From Marinobacter vinifirmus (GTDB lineage Bacteria; Pseudomonadota; Gammaproteobacteria; Pseudomonadales; Oleiphilaceae): 64,000 nucleotides of DNA. The notes under the pieces are model-generated. The model was not told the DNA's origin, did no database searches, and saw only the letters and a list, made by a program, of their open reading frames with translations. Below, piece by piece: positions 52,931 to 63,245 of the stretch. The DNA lies in contig NZ_NEFY01000004.1 of the NCBI RefSeq assembly GCF_002258215.1, forward strand, positions 283,774 through 347,773, given 5' to 3'. A program made the position numbers and the translations under genes. How positions within the stretch are numbered: position 1 is the first letter of the stretch; each line of letters begins with the position of its first letter.

Positions 52931-54280
52931 ATGCAGATTATTCAAAGCGTACTGGCACTTGCACTAACCCTCGGCATTCTGGTGACGCTGCACGAGTTCG
53001 GCCATTTCTGGGTCGCTCGCCGCTGCGGAGTCAAAGTGCTGCGTTTCTCTGTGGGTTTCGGTAAGCCGCTGTTTTCCTGGTACGACCGCCACGGCACCGA
53101 ATTTGCCGTAGCCGCCATCCCTCTTGGCGGCTACGTGAAAATGCTGGACGCCCGGGAAGGCCCTGTGCCGGCCGAACTCGAAGACCAGGCCTTCACCTCC
53201 AAGCCGCCATCCCAGCGCATTGCCATTGCGGCAGCAGGGCCCGTCGCCAACTTTATTTTCGCTATCTTTGCCTACTGGCTGATCAGTGTGGTGGGAGTGA
53301 CCACGGTGGCGCCCATTGTTGGCGAAGTGGCGCCAGACAGCGTGGCCGAGCGCGCGGGCCTGCAGGAAGGTATGGAAATTCTGGGGGTGGATGGCCGCCA
53401 GGTGACGTCCTGGCGCGACGTGAACATGCGCCTGCTGGAGCGGGCAGGGGAGCAGGGCCCCATTTCGCTGGAAGTTTCCCGTGATGGTGTCCGTGGTACC
53501 TTTTCAGCCCCGCTGAACGGCTGGAACCTCAGCAACGATGAGCCCAATCCGCTGGCGGAATTCGGCATCACCCCCTGGCGCCCGGACGTACCGGCGGTGC
53601 TGGGTCAGATCAGTGAAGACGGCCGCGCCTCCATGGCGGGGTTGCAGCCCGATGACCGGGTTACCGCTGTAGACGGTGAGCCGGTGGCGGACTGGTTCGC
53701 GCTGGTAGATATCATTCGCGAGTCCCCGGAGCAGCAGCTGCAGTTAACCGTGGAGCGGAACGGGCAGACTCTGGATGTTCCGGTAACGCCGGCCACCAGA
53801 ACGCTGGAAGACGGCCAGGACATCGGTTTTGTGGGCGCCGGGGTGCAGGCCATAAGCTGGCCGGATAGCGTGCTTCGGGAGATTAGCTACGGCCCGCTGG
53901 CGGCGATTCCCAATGCGCTTGAAGAAACCTGGGCCGACACCCGGCTGACACTGGTGGCCATCAAGAAGATGGTCACCGGCCTGTTGTCGCCCACTAACCT
54001 GAGCGGGCCGATCACCATCGCCCGGGTGGCGGAAGCCAGCGTCAGTTCCGGATTCGAGGATTTTGTCCGGTTCCTGGCGTATCTGAGCGTCAGTCTCGGG
54101 GTTTTGAACTTGCTGCCGGTTCCGGTTCTGGACGGCGGCCACATCGTGTATTACACCATCGAAGCCATCCGCCGGAGGCCGGTGTCGGAGCACGCGCAGG
54201 CGCTGGGATTACGAATTGGTATGGCTTTGATTCTGAGTTTAATGGTGTTTGCTCTTTACAACGACCTGATGCGGTTGTGA
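52931..54280 (+). CDS. rseP: RIP site-2 protease RseP
   Basis: This is a 449-residue intramembrane metalloprotease that cleaves anti-sigma-E after DegS. Motifs: the zinc site LHEFGHFWVAR near residue 20, two PDZ domains (about 115-190 and 210-290), and the C-terminal PVPVLDGGH membrane motif. Four membrane segments are visible. It precedes bamA as is usual, linking envelope stress control to outer membrane assembly. Confidence 0.96.
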   Translation: MQIIQSVLALALTLGILVTLHEFGHFWVARRCGVKVLRFSVGFGKPLFSWYDRHGTEFAVAAIPLGGYVKMLDAREGPVPAELEDQAFTSKPPSQRIAIAAAGPVANFIFAIFAYWLISVVGVTTVAPIVGEVAPDSVAERAGLQEGMEILGVDGRQVTSWRDVNMRLLERAGEQGPISLEVSRDGVRGTFSAPLNGWNLSNDEPNPLAEFGITPWRPDVPAVLGQISEDGRASMAGLQPDDRVTAVDGEPVADWFALVDIIRESPEQQLQLTVERNGQTLDVPVTPATRTLEDGQDIGFVGAGVQAISWPDSVLREISYGPLAAIPNALEETWADTRLTLVAIKKMVTGLLSPTNLSGPITIARVAEASVSSGFEDFVRFLAYLSVSLGVLNLLPVPVLDGGHIVYYTIEAIRRRPVSEHAQALGLRIGMALILSLMVFALYNDLMRL

Positions 54281-54325
54281 GAATTGCGGGCTCCTTACCG
54301 CACATTAACCAGGCGATAAAACTGA

Positions 54326-56644
54326 ATGAGACGTTCCCTTCTAGCTGTAGCCGTTGGCCTCGCCATTACCGCAACCGGTATGAAGCCAGCGCTGGCGGAT
54401 GAATTTACGGTTGCGGACATCGAGGTAGAAGGCCTGCAGCGGGTATCCGCCGGTTCCGTATTTGCCGGATTCCCGGTCAATATTGGTGAGCAGATTGACG
54501 AAACCCGCCTGGCGGGCGCCATCAAGGATCTGTTCGGCACCGGATTGTTTACCGATATCCAGGCCAGCCGTGATGGTGGCGTGCTGATTCTGACGGTGAA
54601 GGAGCGGCCATCGATTTCCTCGATCGAGATCGAAGGCAACAAGAACATCGAAACCGATATGCTGATGGATGCCCTGGCCGGGGCGGGCCTGGAAGAAGGG
54701 CAGGTGTTCCGCCGGGCCACGCTGGAGCGCCTGGAGCTGGAAATTCTGCGGTCCTACATTGCCCAGGGCCGATACAACGCCCGGGTCAAGGCGACCGCAG
54801 AAGAGTTGCCCCGCAACCGGGTAGCCGTGCGCCTGGATATCAACGAAGGCTCGGTAGCCGCCATCCAGCACATCAACATCATCGGCAACAAGGATTTCAG
54901 CGACGAAGAACTGATCGACCTGTTCGAGCTGCGCACCAGCAGCTGGTGGAACTCGCTGACCAACAAAGACAAGTACGCCCGGGAACGCCTGAGTGGTGAT
55001 CTGGAATCTCTGCGGTCGTTCTACCTGAACCGCGGTTACCTGGATTTCAGCGTCGAATCCAGCCAGGTGTCCATTTCACCGGACAAGAAGCAGGTGTTCA
55101 TCGCCATCGCCCTGGATGAAGGCCCCCAGTACACGATCTCTGACATTAACCTGCGCGGTAACCTGATTGTTGAAGAAGAGGAATTGCGCAAGCTGATTCC
55201 GGTTAAAGAGGGCGATGTGTTCTCCCGGGCCCAGATGACCGCCATTTCCGAAGCCCTGTCGTTCCGCCTTGGCCGTGAGGGCTATGCCTTTGCCAACGTG
55301 AACGCCGTGCCGGAACCGGGCGAGGACAATACGGCTGCGGTGACCTTCTTCATTGAGCCGGGCAAGCGGGCCTACGTGCGCCGGGTCAACTTCGAAGGCA
55401 ACGTTTCCACCAAGGACGAAGTGCTGCGCCAGGAAATGACCCAGATGGAAGGCGGCGTGGCATCGTCTGACCGCATCGAGTTTTCCAAGACCCGCCTTGA
55501 GCGCCTCGGCTTCTTCCAGACGGTGGATGTGGAAACCGTCCCGGTACCCGGCACCGATGACCTGGTGGATGTGAACTACAGCGTGCAGGAACAGCCGACC
55601 GGCAGCCTGTCGGCGTCTGTGGGTTTCTCCCAGAACTCCGGTGTGATCCTTGGTGCCTCGGTGTCTGAAAACAATTTCTTCGGCAGCGGCAAACGGGTGT
55701 CGTTCGGTGTAAACGTGAGTGACTCGGTCAAGAGCGCCAATGTTTCCTACCTGGACCCGTACTTCACCGTCGATGGCGTAAGCCGTGGCTTCAGCCTGTT
55801 TGCCCGGGAAACCGACTACGAGGAAGAGGATATCTCCTCCTACCTGCTGGATGAATATGGCGGGCGCCTGACCTTCGGTTATCCGACAGATTCCATTACC
55901 CGCCTGAGCTTTGGCGCGGGCATTACCCGTTCCGATATCAAGCCCGGGGTGTTCTCTGCCCAGGAAGTCCGTGACTTCGTGGCGGAGGAAGGCGACTCCT
56001 TTACCAACTACTTCCTGTTTGGTAACTGGCGCCGCAGCACCCTCAACCGGGGCGTGTTGCCAACCGACGGTTACAGCCATTCGCTGTCGCTGGATGTCGC
56101 GGTACCGGGCAGTGACCTGACCTTCTACAAGGCTTCACACCGTACCGACTTCTACTTCCCGGTGACTGATGCACAGGACTGGATTGTGAGGGCCCGAACA
56201 GAAATCGGATACGGGGACGGTTATGGTGACCGCACCCAGATGCCGTTCTTCGAGCATTTCTACTCCGGTGGTTATGGCTCGGTGCGCGGTTACCGCGCGA
56301 ACTCGCTGGGTAACCTGGCCAAGAATGCCGAATTTGATAAGTCTGATCCGGACCCATTTGGCGGTAACCTGCTGACCGAGGCAGGCCTTGAGCTGATCTT
56401 CCCGACACCGTTCGCCGGGGATTCCCGCTCCATGAGAACTTCGTTCTTCCTGGATGCCGGGCAAGTGTTCGATACCGAGCGCGGGTTTGATCCGGAACTG
56501 ACAGAAGTGCGCACCGCCGCCGGTGTCAGCTTCCAGTGGATCACGGCCGTGGGCCCGCTTGCATTCAGCCTGGCCAAGCCGCTTAATGACAAGGCAGGTG
56601 ACGATACCCAGGTATTCCAGTTCTCGCTGGGCCAGACGTTCTGA
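54326..56644 (+). CDS. bamA: Outer membrane protein assembly factor BamA
   Basis: This is a 772-residue protein with a signal peptide (residues 1-24, ending ALA). Five POTRA domains occupy about 25-420 (ADIEVEGLQRVSAGSVF; IIGNKDFSDEELIDLFELRT). The C-terminal beta-barrel includes the lid-lock motif GGYGSVRGYRANS and ends with Phe (FQFSLGQTF). It is the core of the BAM complex that folds outer membrane proteins. It is followed by skp, the chaperone for the same substrates. Confidence 0.98.
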   Translation: MRRSLLAVAVGLAITATGMKPALADEFTVADIEVEGLQRVSAGSVFAGFPVNIGEQIDETRLAGAIKDLFGTGLFTDIQASRDGGVLILTVKERPSISSIEIEGNKNIETDMLMDALAGAGLEEGQVFRRATLERLELEILRSYIAQGRYNARVKATAEELPRNRVAVRLDINEGSVAAIQHINIIGNKDFSDEELIDLFELRTSSWWNSLTNKDKYARERLSGDLESLRSFYLNRGYLDFSVESSQVSISPDKKQVFIAIALDEGPQYTISDINLRGNLIVEEEELRKLIPVKEGDVFSRAQMTAISEALSFRLGREGYAFANVNAVPEPGEDNTAAVTFFIEPGKRAYVRRVNFEGNVSTKDEVLRQEMTQMEGGVASSDRIEFSKTRLERLGFFQTVDVETVPVPGTDDLVDVNYSVQEQPTGSLSASVGFSQNSGVILGASVSENNFFGSGKRVSFGVNVSDSVKSANVSYLDPYFTVDGVSRGFSLFARETDYEEEDISSYLLDEYGGRLTFGYPTDSITRLSFGAGITRSDIKPGVFSAQEVRDFVAEEGDSFTNYFLFGNWRRSTLNRGVLPTDGYSHSLSLDVAVPGSDLTFYKASHRTDFYFPVTDAQDWIVRARTEIGYGDGYGDRTQMPFFEHFYSGGYGSVRGYRANSLGNLAKNAEFDKSDPDPFGGNLLTEAGLELIFPTPFAGDSRSMRTSFFLDAGQVFDTERGFDPELTEVRTAAGVSFQWITAVGPLAFSLAKPLNDKAGDDTQVFQFSLGQTF

Positions 56645-56686
56645 CGCCACTATAAAAAATAAAGGATGAAACAAAGGAGATTGATG

Positions 56687-57184
56687 ATGAACCGTGTGAC
56701 TGCTTTGATTGGTGCCGCCTTGCTGGCCTTTTCTGCCCAGGCAGCTGCAGAAACCCGCATTGGTGTGGTGGATCTGCGCCAGGCCCTGTTTTCCTCGGAT
56801 GATGCCCAGACCTTCAGCCAGCAGCTGCAGCGGGACTTCGCCGGAGATGAAGAAAAGGTCCGCCAGGCCCAGGAAGAAGCCCGCAAGCTGAAAGACCGCC
56901 TGGAGAAAGACGGTTCGATGATGAACGAAAGCGAACGTAACAAGGTGGCGGGCGAATTCCAGGAGAAGGTGCAGGAGTTCAACTTCCTCAAGCAACGCCT
57001 CGACGCCACGGTTAACCAGCGTAAGCAGCAGTTCCTTGAAAATGCCCGCCCGGAAGTAGACGTGGCTGTCAAAGAACTGCTGGAAGAGCATGACCTGGAC
57101 CTGATCCTGCCCAGCGAAGCGGTGGTGTACGTGAAGCCGGAAATGAATCTGACGTCCCAGCTGCTGGACAAACTGAACAAGTAA
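56687..57184 (+). CDS. skp: Periplasmic chaperone Skp/OmpH
   Basis: This 165-residue chaperone holds unfolded outer membrane proteins. Signal peptide about 1-21 (LLAFSAQAAA), then RIGVVDLRQALFSSD, followed by a long charged coiled coil (ARKLKDRLEKDGSMMNESER) and EHDLDLILPSEAVVYVKPEM at the end. AAGGAG fits the ATG at 56687; 56684 and 56666 are alternatives. Confidence 0.94.
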   Translation: MNRVTALIGAALLAFSAQAAAETRIGVVDLRQALFSSDDAQTFSQQLQRDFAGDEEKVRQAQEEARKLKDRLEKDGSMMNESERNKVAGEFQEKVQEFNFLKQRLDATVNQRKQQFLENARPEVDVAVKELLEEHDLDLILPSEAVVYVKPEMNLTSQLLDKLNK

Positions 57185-57223
57185 AGAACAAGGGGCTCCC
57201 CGCCCCGGTGTTTGGAGAAGGCA

Positions 57224-58249
57224 ATGTCACAGAAGTCCTATCGGCTCCAGGAAATAGCCGATGCGTTGGGAGCCAGTCTCCGGGGAGACCCCGATATCAT
57301 GGTCAGCGGCCTGGCCACCTTGCAGGCCGCCGGCCCGGATCAGATCAGCTTTCTGGCCAATCCGGCCTACGGCAAATACCTGCAAGACACCCGGGCCGGT
57401 GCGGTTATCCTCTCACCCGCAGCCGCGGATGATTGCCCTACCAATGTCCTGTTACTGGACAACCCCTACATGGGCTATGCTCGCCTCAGTCACTGGTTTG
57501 ACCCTGCGCCGGTGGCCTCAGCCGGTGTTCATCCCACCGCTGTGGTAGATGAGAGCGCCAGCATAGACAGCACTGCCAGTGTAGGCCCTCACGCGGTTAT
57601 TGAAGCCGGTGTGCATCTTGGAGCCCACGTTGTAATAGGCGCCGGCACCGTCATCGGCGCACGCAGCCGCATCGGAGACCACACTATCATCCGCCCCCGG
57701 GTTACCCTGGCCCACGACATTGTAGTGGGGCAGCGTTGCCATATCCTCAGCGGTGCGGTGATCGGTTCAGACGGTTTCGGCTTTGCCAACGAGCGGGGCC
57801 AGTGGCACCGCATTGCCCAACTTGGCGGTGTGGTGCTCGGTGATGATGTGGAAGTGGGCGCCAACACCACCATCGACCGTGGCGCGCTCGACAGCACAGT
57901 CATTGGCAACGGTGTGAAGCTGGATAACCTGATCCAGATCGCCCATAACGTTCATATCGGTGATCACAGCGCCATGGCTGCCATGGTCGGTATCGCCGGC
58001 AGTACCCGCATTGGCAAACATTGTGTGTTTGGCGGCGCCTCCGGGGTGGCTGGGCACCTTGAGATCGGGGATCAGGTGCATCTTACCGGCATGACGCTGG
58101 TAACGGGTGATATCCGCGAGCCGGGCGTGTATTCTTCCGGCACCAGCGCCGACACCAACCGGAACTGGCGCAAGAACGCCGTGCGTTTCAGGCAACTGGA
58201 CAGCCTGGCCCGGCGCATAAAAGAACTGGAAAAGAAATCAGAGGGCTGA
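57224..58249 (+). CDS. lpxD: UDP-3-O-acylglucosamine N-acyltransferase
   Basis: This is a 341-residue lipid A enzyme that adds the N-linked hydroxyacyl chain. The N-terminal uridine-binding domain ([20 protein letters not shown]) leads to a left-handed beta-helix with many hexapeptides. The catalytic His is in [19 protein letters not shown] precedes the ATG at 57224. It is the first of lpxD-fabZ-lpxA-lpxB. Confidence 0.97.
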   Translation: MSQKSYRLQEIADALGASLRGDPDIMVSGLATLQAAGPDQISFLANPAYGKYLQDTRAGAVILSPAAADDCPTNVLLLDNPYMGYARLSHWFDPAPVASAGVHPTAVVDESASIDSTASVGPHAVIEAGVHLGAHVVIGAGTVIGARSRIGDHTIIRPRVTLAHDIVVGQRCHILSGAVIGSDGFGFANERGQWHRIAQLGGVVLGDDVEVGANTTIDRGALDSTVIGNGVKLDNLIQIAHNVHIGDHSAMAAMVGIAGSTRIGKHCVFGGASGVAGHLEIGDQVHLTGMTLVTGDIREPGVYSSGTSADTNRNWRKNAVRFRQLDSLARRIKELEKKSEG

Positions 58250-58260
58250 GGCCGATCAAC

Positions 58261-58701
58261 ATGCAGATGAAGATTGATGAGATTCTTGAGTACCTGCCAC
58301 ACAGATACCCGTTTCTGCTGGTAGACCGGGTTACCGATGTGGAGAAAGGGAAGTCGATCAAGGGCTACAAGAACATCTCCTTCAACGAGCCGTTCTTTAC
58401 CGGGCACTTCCCGGATAACCCGATCATGCCTGGCGTGCTGATTATCGAAGCTATGGCCCAGTTGGCGGGCATTCTCGGTTTTGTGACCGTAGAACGGAAA
58501 CCCTCTGATGGCGTGATACAATATTTGGCTGGCTCCAGCAAAGCGCGCTTCAAGCGCCCCGTGGTGCCGGGAGACCGCATGGATATGGAGGCTGAATTTG
58601 TCTCCGCCAAGCGCGGTATCTGGAAATTCAATTGCCGGGCACTCGTTGATGGCGAAGTGGTGTGCGTGGCAGAAATCATGACCGCTGAGAGAGAAGTTTG
58701 A
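58261..58701 (+). CDS. fabZ: 3-hydroxyacyl-[acyl-carrier-protein] dehydratase
   Basis: This is a 146-residue hot-dog enzyme of fatty acid synthesis. Catalytic His and Glu are in [20 protein letters not shown], and the N-terminus reads [14 protein letters not shown]. It lies between lpxD and lpxA, balancing phospholipid and lipid A supply. The stop codon overlaps the lpxA ATG. Confidence 0.98.
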   Translation: MQMKIDEILEYLPHRYPFLLVDRVTDVEKGKSIKGYKNISFNEPFFTGHFPDNPIMPGVLIIEAMAQLAGILGFVTVERKPSDGVIQYLAGSSKARFKRPVVPGDRMDMEAEFVSAKRGIWKFNCRALVDGEVVCVAEIMTAEREV

Positions 58702-59492
58702 TGGCGACAAATGACTGGTCGGGTGTCCATCCTCAGGCGATTGTAGACCCGTCAGCCAAACTGGCAGACAACGTAACCGTAGGCCCCTGGAGTTACATCG
58801 GCCCCGGTGTGGAGATCGGCGAAGGTACCGAGATTCTCTCCCACGTGGTGGTCAAGGGCCCAACGGTAATCGGTCGCAATAACCGTATTTTCCAGTTTTC
58901 CAGTATCGGGGAAGAGTGCCAGGACAAGAAATACGCCGGCGAGCCCACCACGCTGGTGATTGGTGATAACAATGTTATCCGTGAAAACTGCACGATTCAC
59001 CGTGGCACGGTTCAGGACCGGGGTGAAACCCGCATTGGCAGTGGCAACCTGCTGATGGCCTATGTACACGTGGCCCATGATTGCATCTTAGGCGACAACA
59101 CCATCCTGGCCAACTGCGCCACCCTGGCCGGCCACGTCTCCGTAGGCGACCACGCTATTCTCGGTGGTGGCACCATGGTGCACCAGTTCTGCCACATCGG
59201 CCCTCACAGCATGGCGGCTGGCGGCAGCATCGTACTCAAAGACATTCCCGCCTACGTGATGGCGTCTGGCCAGTCTGCCCAGCCCCATGGCATGAATGTG
59301 GAAGGCCTGAAGCGTCGTGGCTTCAGCAAAGACGTGCTGATGGCTCTGCGCCGCGCCTACAAGGTGGTTTACCGTCAGGGCCTGACCACCGAGCAGGCGG
59401 TTGAAGAACTCGAGAAGTCCTTCAATGACGTGCCGGAAGTCCGCCCGCTGATTGACTCGCTCCGGGGAGCAGGTCGCGGCATCATTCGCTGA
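58701..59492 (+). CDS. lpxA: UDP-N-acetylglucosamine O-acyltransferase
   Basis: This is a 263-residue enzyme for the first step of lipid A synthesis. Hexapeptide repeats are visible, the catalytic His lies in AYVHVAHDCILGDN, and HQFCHIGPHSMAAGG and the C-terminal helical domain are present. The ATG overlaps the fabZ stop (TGATG), so the two are coupled. Confidence 0.98.
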   Translation: MATNDWSGVHPQAIVDPSAKLADNVTVGPWSYIGPGVEIGEGTEILSHVVVKGPTVIGRNNRIFQFSSIGEECQDKKYAGEPTTLVIGDNNVIRENCTIHRGTVQDRGETRIGSGNLLMAYVHVAHDCILGDNTILANCATLAGHVSVGDHAILGGGTMVHQFCHIGPHSMAAGGSIVLKDIPAYVMASGQSAQPHGMNVEGLKRRGFSKDVLMALRRAYKVVYRQGLTTEQAVEELEKSFNDVPEVRPLIDSLRGAGRGIIR

Positions 59493-59506
59493 GCCAGGAG
59501 GCCCTG

Positions 59507-60685
59507 GTGGCAACCGCTGAAACCGGGCAGGTCAGCTCCCGCAAGGTAACCATTGCAATCATCGCTGGCGAGGCATCGGGGGATATCCTCGGTGCCGGGC
59601 TGATTCGCTCGTTGCGCAAACGCTATCCGAAAGCCCGCTTTGTGGGCATCGGCGGCGACGAAATGATCGCCGAAGGCTTTCACTCCCTGATACCCATGGA
59701 ACGGCTTTCCGTGATGGGGCTGGTGGAAGTGCTCGGGCGCATTCGCGAGCTGTTCAGTATCCGTGCCCGCCTGCTGGAGTACTTCTTCACCACACCGCCG
59801 GATGTGGTCATCGGTATCGATTCCCCGGATTTCACCCTGGCGATTGAACGCCGCTGCCGGGAAGCCGGTATTCCCTCGGTTCATTATGTAAGCCCCTCGG
59901 TCTGGGCCTGGCGCCAGAAGCGAATCTTCAAGATTGCCAAGTCTGTCGACCTGATGCTCACCCTGTTTCCCTTCGAAGCCCGTTTCTACGAAGAGCACAA
60001 TGTGCCGGTGGCCTTTGTGGGGCACCCGCTGGCAGACCGCATTCCCATGCGGCCAGACACAGACGCGGCCCGTAAGGCACTTGGCCTGAATCCCGACCAG
60101 CCTGTTCTGGCGGTATTGCCGGGCAGCCGGGGTGGGGAAGTTGAGCGCCTTGGTACCCTGTTTCTGGAGGCCTCCCGCTGGCTGCAGGAGCGCCGTCCAG
60201 ACATCCAGCTGGTGATTCCCTGCGTCAACCGGGACCGGGAGAAGCAGGTAGAGGGGCTGGTCGAGGCGCTGGAAGTGAAGCTGCCGGTTACCCTGGTACG
60301 CGGTCGTTCCCGGGAAGTAATGGCCGCCAGCGATGTGGTGTTGCTGGCATCCGGCACGGCAACCCTGGAAGCCATGCTGCTCAAACGCCCCATGGTGGTG
60401 GGTTACCGGTTGAGTGATCTCAGCTACAAACTGCTGTCCCGTCTGGTGAAGGTGCCCTGGGTGGCCCTGCCGAACCTGCTGGCCCAGAAAGGCCTGGTGC
60501 CGGAGTTGCTGCAGGATGACGCCACGCCGGAGGCCCTGGGCGCCGCCGTGCTGGAGCGCATGGAAAACACCGAAGAGCGCGAGCAGTTGCAGCAAGCCTT
60601 CACCGAATTGCACGAAAGTCTGCGCCAGAATGCGGACGAACGTGCTGCAACCGCTATTTCCGAGTTAATGGAGCGCCGGCGCTGA
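59507..60685 (+). CDS. lpxB: Lipid-A-disaccharide synthase
   Basis: This is a 392-residue GT19 glycosyltransferase that joins UDP-diacyl-GlcN and lipid X. Motifs: [41 protein letters not shown] and [14 protein letters not shown]. It starts at a GTG with AGGAGG upstream. Its stop overlaps the rnhB start. Confidence 0.97.
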   Translation: MATAETGQVSSRKVTIAIIAGEASGDILGAGLIRSLRKRYPKARFVGIGGDEMIAEGFHSLIPMERLSVMGLVEVLGRIRELFSIRARLLEYFFTTPPDVVIGIDSPDFTLAIERRCREAGIPSVHYVSPSVWAWRQKRIFKIAKSVDLMLTLFPFEARFYEEHNVPVAFVGHPLADRIPMRPDTDAARKALGLNPDQPVLAVLPGSRGGEVERLGTLFLEASRWLQERRPDIQLVIPCVNRDREKQVEGLVEALEVKLPVTLVRGRSREVMAASDVVLLASGTATLEAMLLKRPMVVGYRLSDLSYKLLSRLVKVPWVALPNLLAQKGLVPELLQDDATPEALGAAVLERMENTEEREQLQQAFTELHESLRQNADERAATAISELMERRR

Positions 60686-61287
60686 TGGCCGCAAAAGACC
60701 TTCCGCCGTTTGAGTGCAGCTACAAGGGCCGGTTACTGGCCGGCGTTGATGAAGTGGGCCGTGGCCCGCTGATTGGTGCAGTGGTGACTGCGGCCGTGAT
60801 CCTGGACCCGGAGCGGCCCATCGAGGGCCTGGCCGATTCCAAGAAGCTCACTGAAAAACGCCGCCTGAAGCTTTACGACGAGATCCTCGAAAAGGCCGCT
60901 GCCTGGAGCCTGGGTCGTTGTGAGGCAGCGGAAATTGACCAGATCAATATCTACCAGGCTACCTTGCTGGCCATGACCCGTGCAGTGGAGGGCCTGGCTC
61001 TCGAACCTGAATACGTATTGGTAGACGGCAACCGTTGCCCGGATTGGCGCTGGCCCTCCGAGCCGGTGGTGAAGGGCGATGCCAGGGTAGAGGCGATCAG
61101 CGCTGCGTCTATCCTCGCCAAAGTCACCCGCGACCGGGAAATGGAGATGCTGGAACAGCAATATCCCGGCTACGGACTGGCCCAGCACAAAGGTTATCCC
61201 ACACCCGTGCATCTGGAAGCGCTGAAGCGGTTAGGTGCAACGCCGGAGCACCGGCGGTCGTTTCGTCCCGTCCGGGAGTGTTTGTAA
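60685..61287 (+). CDS. rnhB: Ribonuclease HII
   Basis: This is a 200-residue RNase HII that removes ribonucleotides from DNA. Catalytic motifs: [17 protein letters not shown] (Asp-Glu), [22 protein letters not shown] and [14 protein letters not shown]. It overlaps the lpxB stop and ends the conserved cluster; in Pseudomonas it normally sits before dnaE, which is not found here. Confidence 0.97.
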   Translation: MAAKDLPPFECSYKGRLLAGVDEVGRGPLIGAVVTAAVILDPERPIEGLADSKKLTEKRRLKLYDEILEKAAAWSLGRCEAAEIDQINIYQATLLAMTRAVEGLALEPEYVLVDGNRCPDWRWPSEPVVKGDARVEAISAASILAKVTRDREMEMLEQQYPGYGLAQHKGYPTPVHLEALKRLGATPEHRRSFRPVRECL

Positions 61288-61288
61288 A

Positions 61289-61713
61289 ATGAATTCGCAC
61301 ATACTTGCCGCCGTGTTTGCCGCAGTTTTTATGGGCACCATTGGCGCCATCTCGGTGTATGCCGGTGTCAGCGCGGAAACTGTCACCTTCTATCGCTTGT
61401 TTATAGGCGCGGCATTAATGGCCGCGTTTCTCCTGCTGACTGGACAGCGAGCAAAGGTATTCACCTGGCCCGGTTTCAAGGTTCTGGTGACCGGGGCATT
61501 CCTGGCCTGTTTTATGCCCTGTGCGCCATGCTCTGCTACGCCGCGTTTATCCTGACCAACCGCTTGATTCACGAACGGGTGCATGTACTGACCCGAAGCG
61601 GATACCAGATGCTGGCCGGGGCGCTTTGCATGCTGCCGCTGATGCTCATGCAGGATGAGGCCATTCAGGCCGGGCAATGGGGCTGGTTGGCGGCGGCCGG
61701 CGTGCTGCCCGGC
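61289..61713 (+). pseudogene. EamA/DMT-family transporter remnant (internal deletion and lost 3' end)
   Basis: The start ATG at 61289 begins one base after rnhB ends. Residues 1-70 read as the first membrane helices of an EamA permease (AVFAAVFMGTIGAISVYAGV; TFYRLFIGAALMAAFLLL). Near 61500 the frame shifts. In the next frame a downstream part appears (LFYALCAMLCYAAFILTNRL; SGYQMLAGALCMLPLML), i.e. the start of the second half. Roughly two helices between are missing, and the gene ends abruptly at about 61713 where efflux-channel sequence begins. Both the internal deletion and the 3' loss mean it cannot encode a working ten-helix transporter. Confidence 0.82.
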
Positions 61714-62819
61714 AGCGGGTTCCCGGCGATCTCTCAGTTTCAGGTTCCGATGAAATTTCAGAGCGGTATGACGCCAGCGTAGGTCTGACCAGTTATGAGA
61801 TCGACTTTTTTGCAAAGACCCGTAATCTCTCGGCGGCGGCGCTTGAGAATTACCTGGCCACTGCACAGGCGAAACGCAGCTTTCAGACATCGCTGATTAG
61901 TGAGGTTGCCAATACCTATTTCTCCTGGCGCACCAACCGCAAACAGTTGGCACTTGCCCGGGCGACGCAGCGAAGCTTTGAACAGAACCTAGCCTTGATT
62001 CAACGTCGATATGACAGCGATGTGGCATCGGCACTGGAACTTACTCAGGCGGAGACGCTCGTGCACCAGGTACGAACCCAGGTTGCGCAGTTCGACAGAC
62101 TTGTCCGGCAGGCGGTTAACGCGCTGGCCTTTTTCTCAGGCCACAACTTGCCGGAAGGTATGACCAGTTCATTGCCGGAATCGCCGCCGTTGAACATTGC
62201 GCCATTGGGTGCGGGATTGTCGTCCGACTTACTGAAACGCCGACCAGATATTCTGGAAGCGGAGCATAGGTTAAAAGCCGCCTATGCAGACATCGGAGCA
62301 GCTCGGGCCGCGTTTTTTCCCAGCATTACCCTGACGGCGAGTGCCGGCACCGCCAGTAGCGAGCTCAATGAGCTGTTTGACGGCGGCAGTGGTAGCTGGT
62401 TGTTTGAGCCGCGAATCAATCTGCCAATTTTTACGGGCGGACGAAACAAGGCCAACCTGGAGGTTTCCGAGACTACCAAAAAGATTCGCCTCGCCGAATA
62501 CAATCGCGCTATTCAGCAGGCGTTTCGTGAGGTGGCCGACAGCTTAGCCGCCCGCGACACCCTTTGGGACCAATTGAACGCGCAACAGGCGTTGGTTGAC
62601 ACTTTGGATGAGTACTATCAACTGGCCCAGAACCGCTACGATGCCGGTATAACCAGTTACCTTGCCGTTCTTGATGCCCAGCGTGAGCATTTTTCTGCCC
62701 GACAACAGCTTCTGTCTGACCGCTTCAATCAGCTATCCGCCGAGATTGAGTTGTTCCGATCGCTAGGTGGAGGTGTGGGCTCCGAGATCGCTCGGGTAGA
62801 CCGGAGCAGAGCGCAATGA
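61714..62819 (+). pseudogene. 5'-truncated OprM/NodT-family outer membrane efflux channel
   Basis: The frame can be read from 61677, but homology-like sequence begins at about 61722 (PGDLSVSGSDEISERYDASV; GLTSYEIDFFAKTRNLSAAA). It continues to 62819 through the second repeat (LLKRRPDILEAEHRLKAAYA; PSITLTASAGTASS; PIFTGGRNKANLEVSE; NRYDAGITSYLAVLDAQREH). This is the RND outer membrane channel pattern. The signal peptide, lipobox and roughly the first 100 residues are absent, so the channel cannot reach the outer membrane. No RND pump genes adjoin it. Composition is lower in GC than rnhB and upstream, which fits acquired DNA. Confidence 0.85.
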
Positions 62820-63245
62820 AGTGATTTACGAATTTAGTGAACCCCTGACCGAGGTGGAGAATTCAATAAGATAAATAGAGTCGTCTATCAAGTATGCGTT
62901 TTTAGTGCGGCTCTGATCGGCCAAAGTGTGACTGCAATAGCAATAGCCAGAGCAAGCGAAGGAAGTTAAGCTCTACTCCAAGCCCTTTAAAAGCAGCTAT
63001 AACCACGTACGCTTTGGCCACAGGAGTCCCCACCCAGAAATCCTCCGCTACCTATTAGATGAAGGGGGGTAGCGCTTTGTGGGCCAGGGGGAGATTCAAG
63101 CGATTGTCGAGAAATGACTGGCCGCCGAAGCGTCCTCTGACGATGCGTTGAATGTGAGCCTTTTTCCGCCGCGCTTTGATCGGCGTTAGGAGACCTGACA
63201 GTTGTCCATAGTAGTTACTCTTTGTGCCAACCGGAGATACGGGAT
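62820..63245. other. Decayed intergenic stretch right of the efflux remnant
   Basis: About 425 bases with no intact gene. It contains the broken frame listed at 62968-63189 and otherwise AT-richer filler with several stop codons in all frames. Confidence 0.6.
62968..63189 (+). pseudogene. Decayed reading frame of about 74 codons
   Basis: One frame reads KLYSKPFKSSYNHVRFGHRS and PHPEILRYLLDEGG, then a TAG, RFVGQGEIQAIVEK, a TGA, and then LAAEASSDDALNVSLFPPRF-DRR before a final TAG. The protein-like composition on both sides of each stop suggests two nonsense mutations in a once-coding frame. There is no start codon and no recognised family. Confidence 0.45.

Noticed and set aside
61677..61721. 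The ATG at 61677 as true start of the efflux channel
   Set aside because: The residues before about 61722 are an out-of-frame reading of the EamA remnant (LVGGGRRAARQR) and carry no signal peptide.
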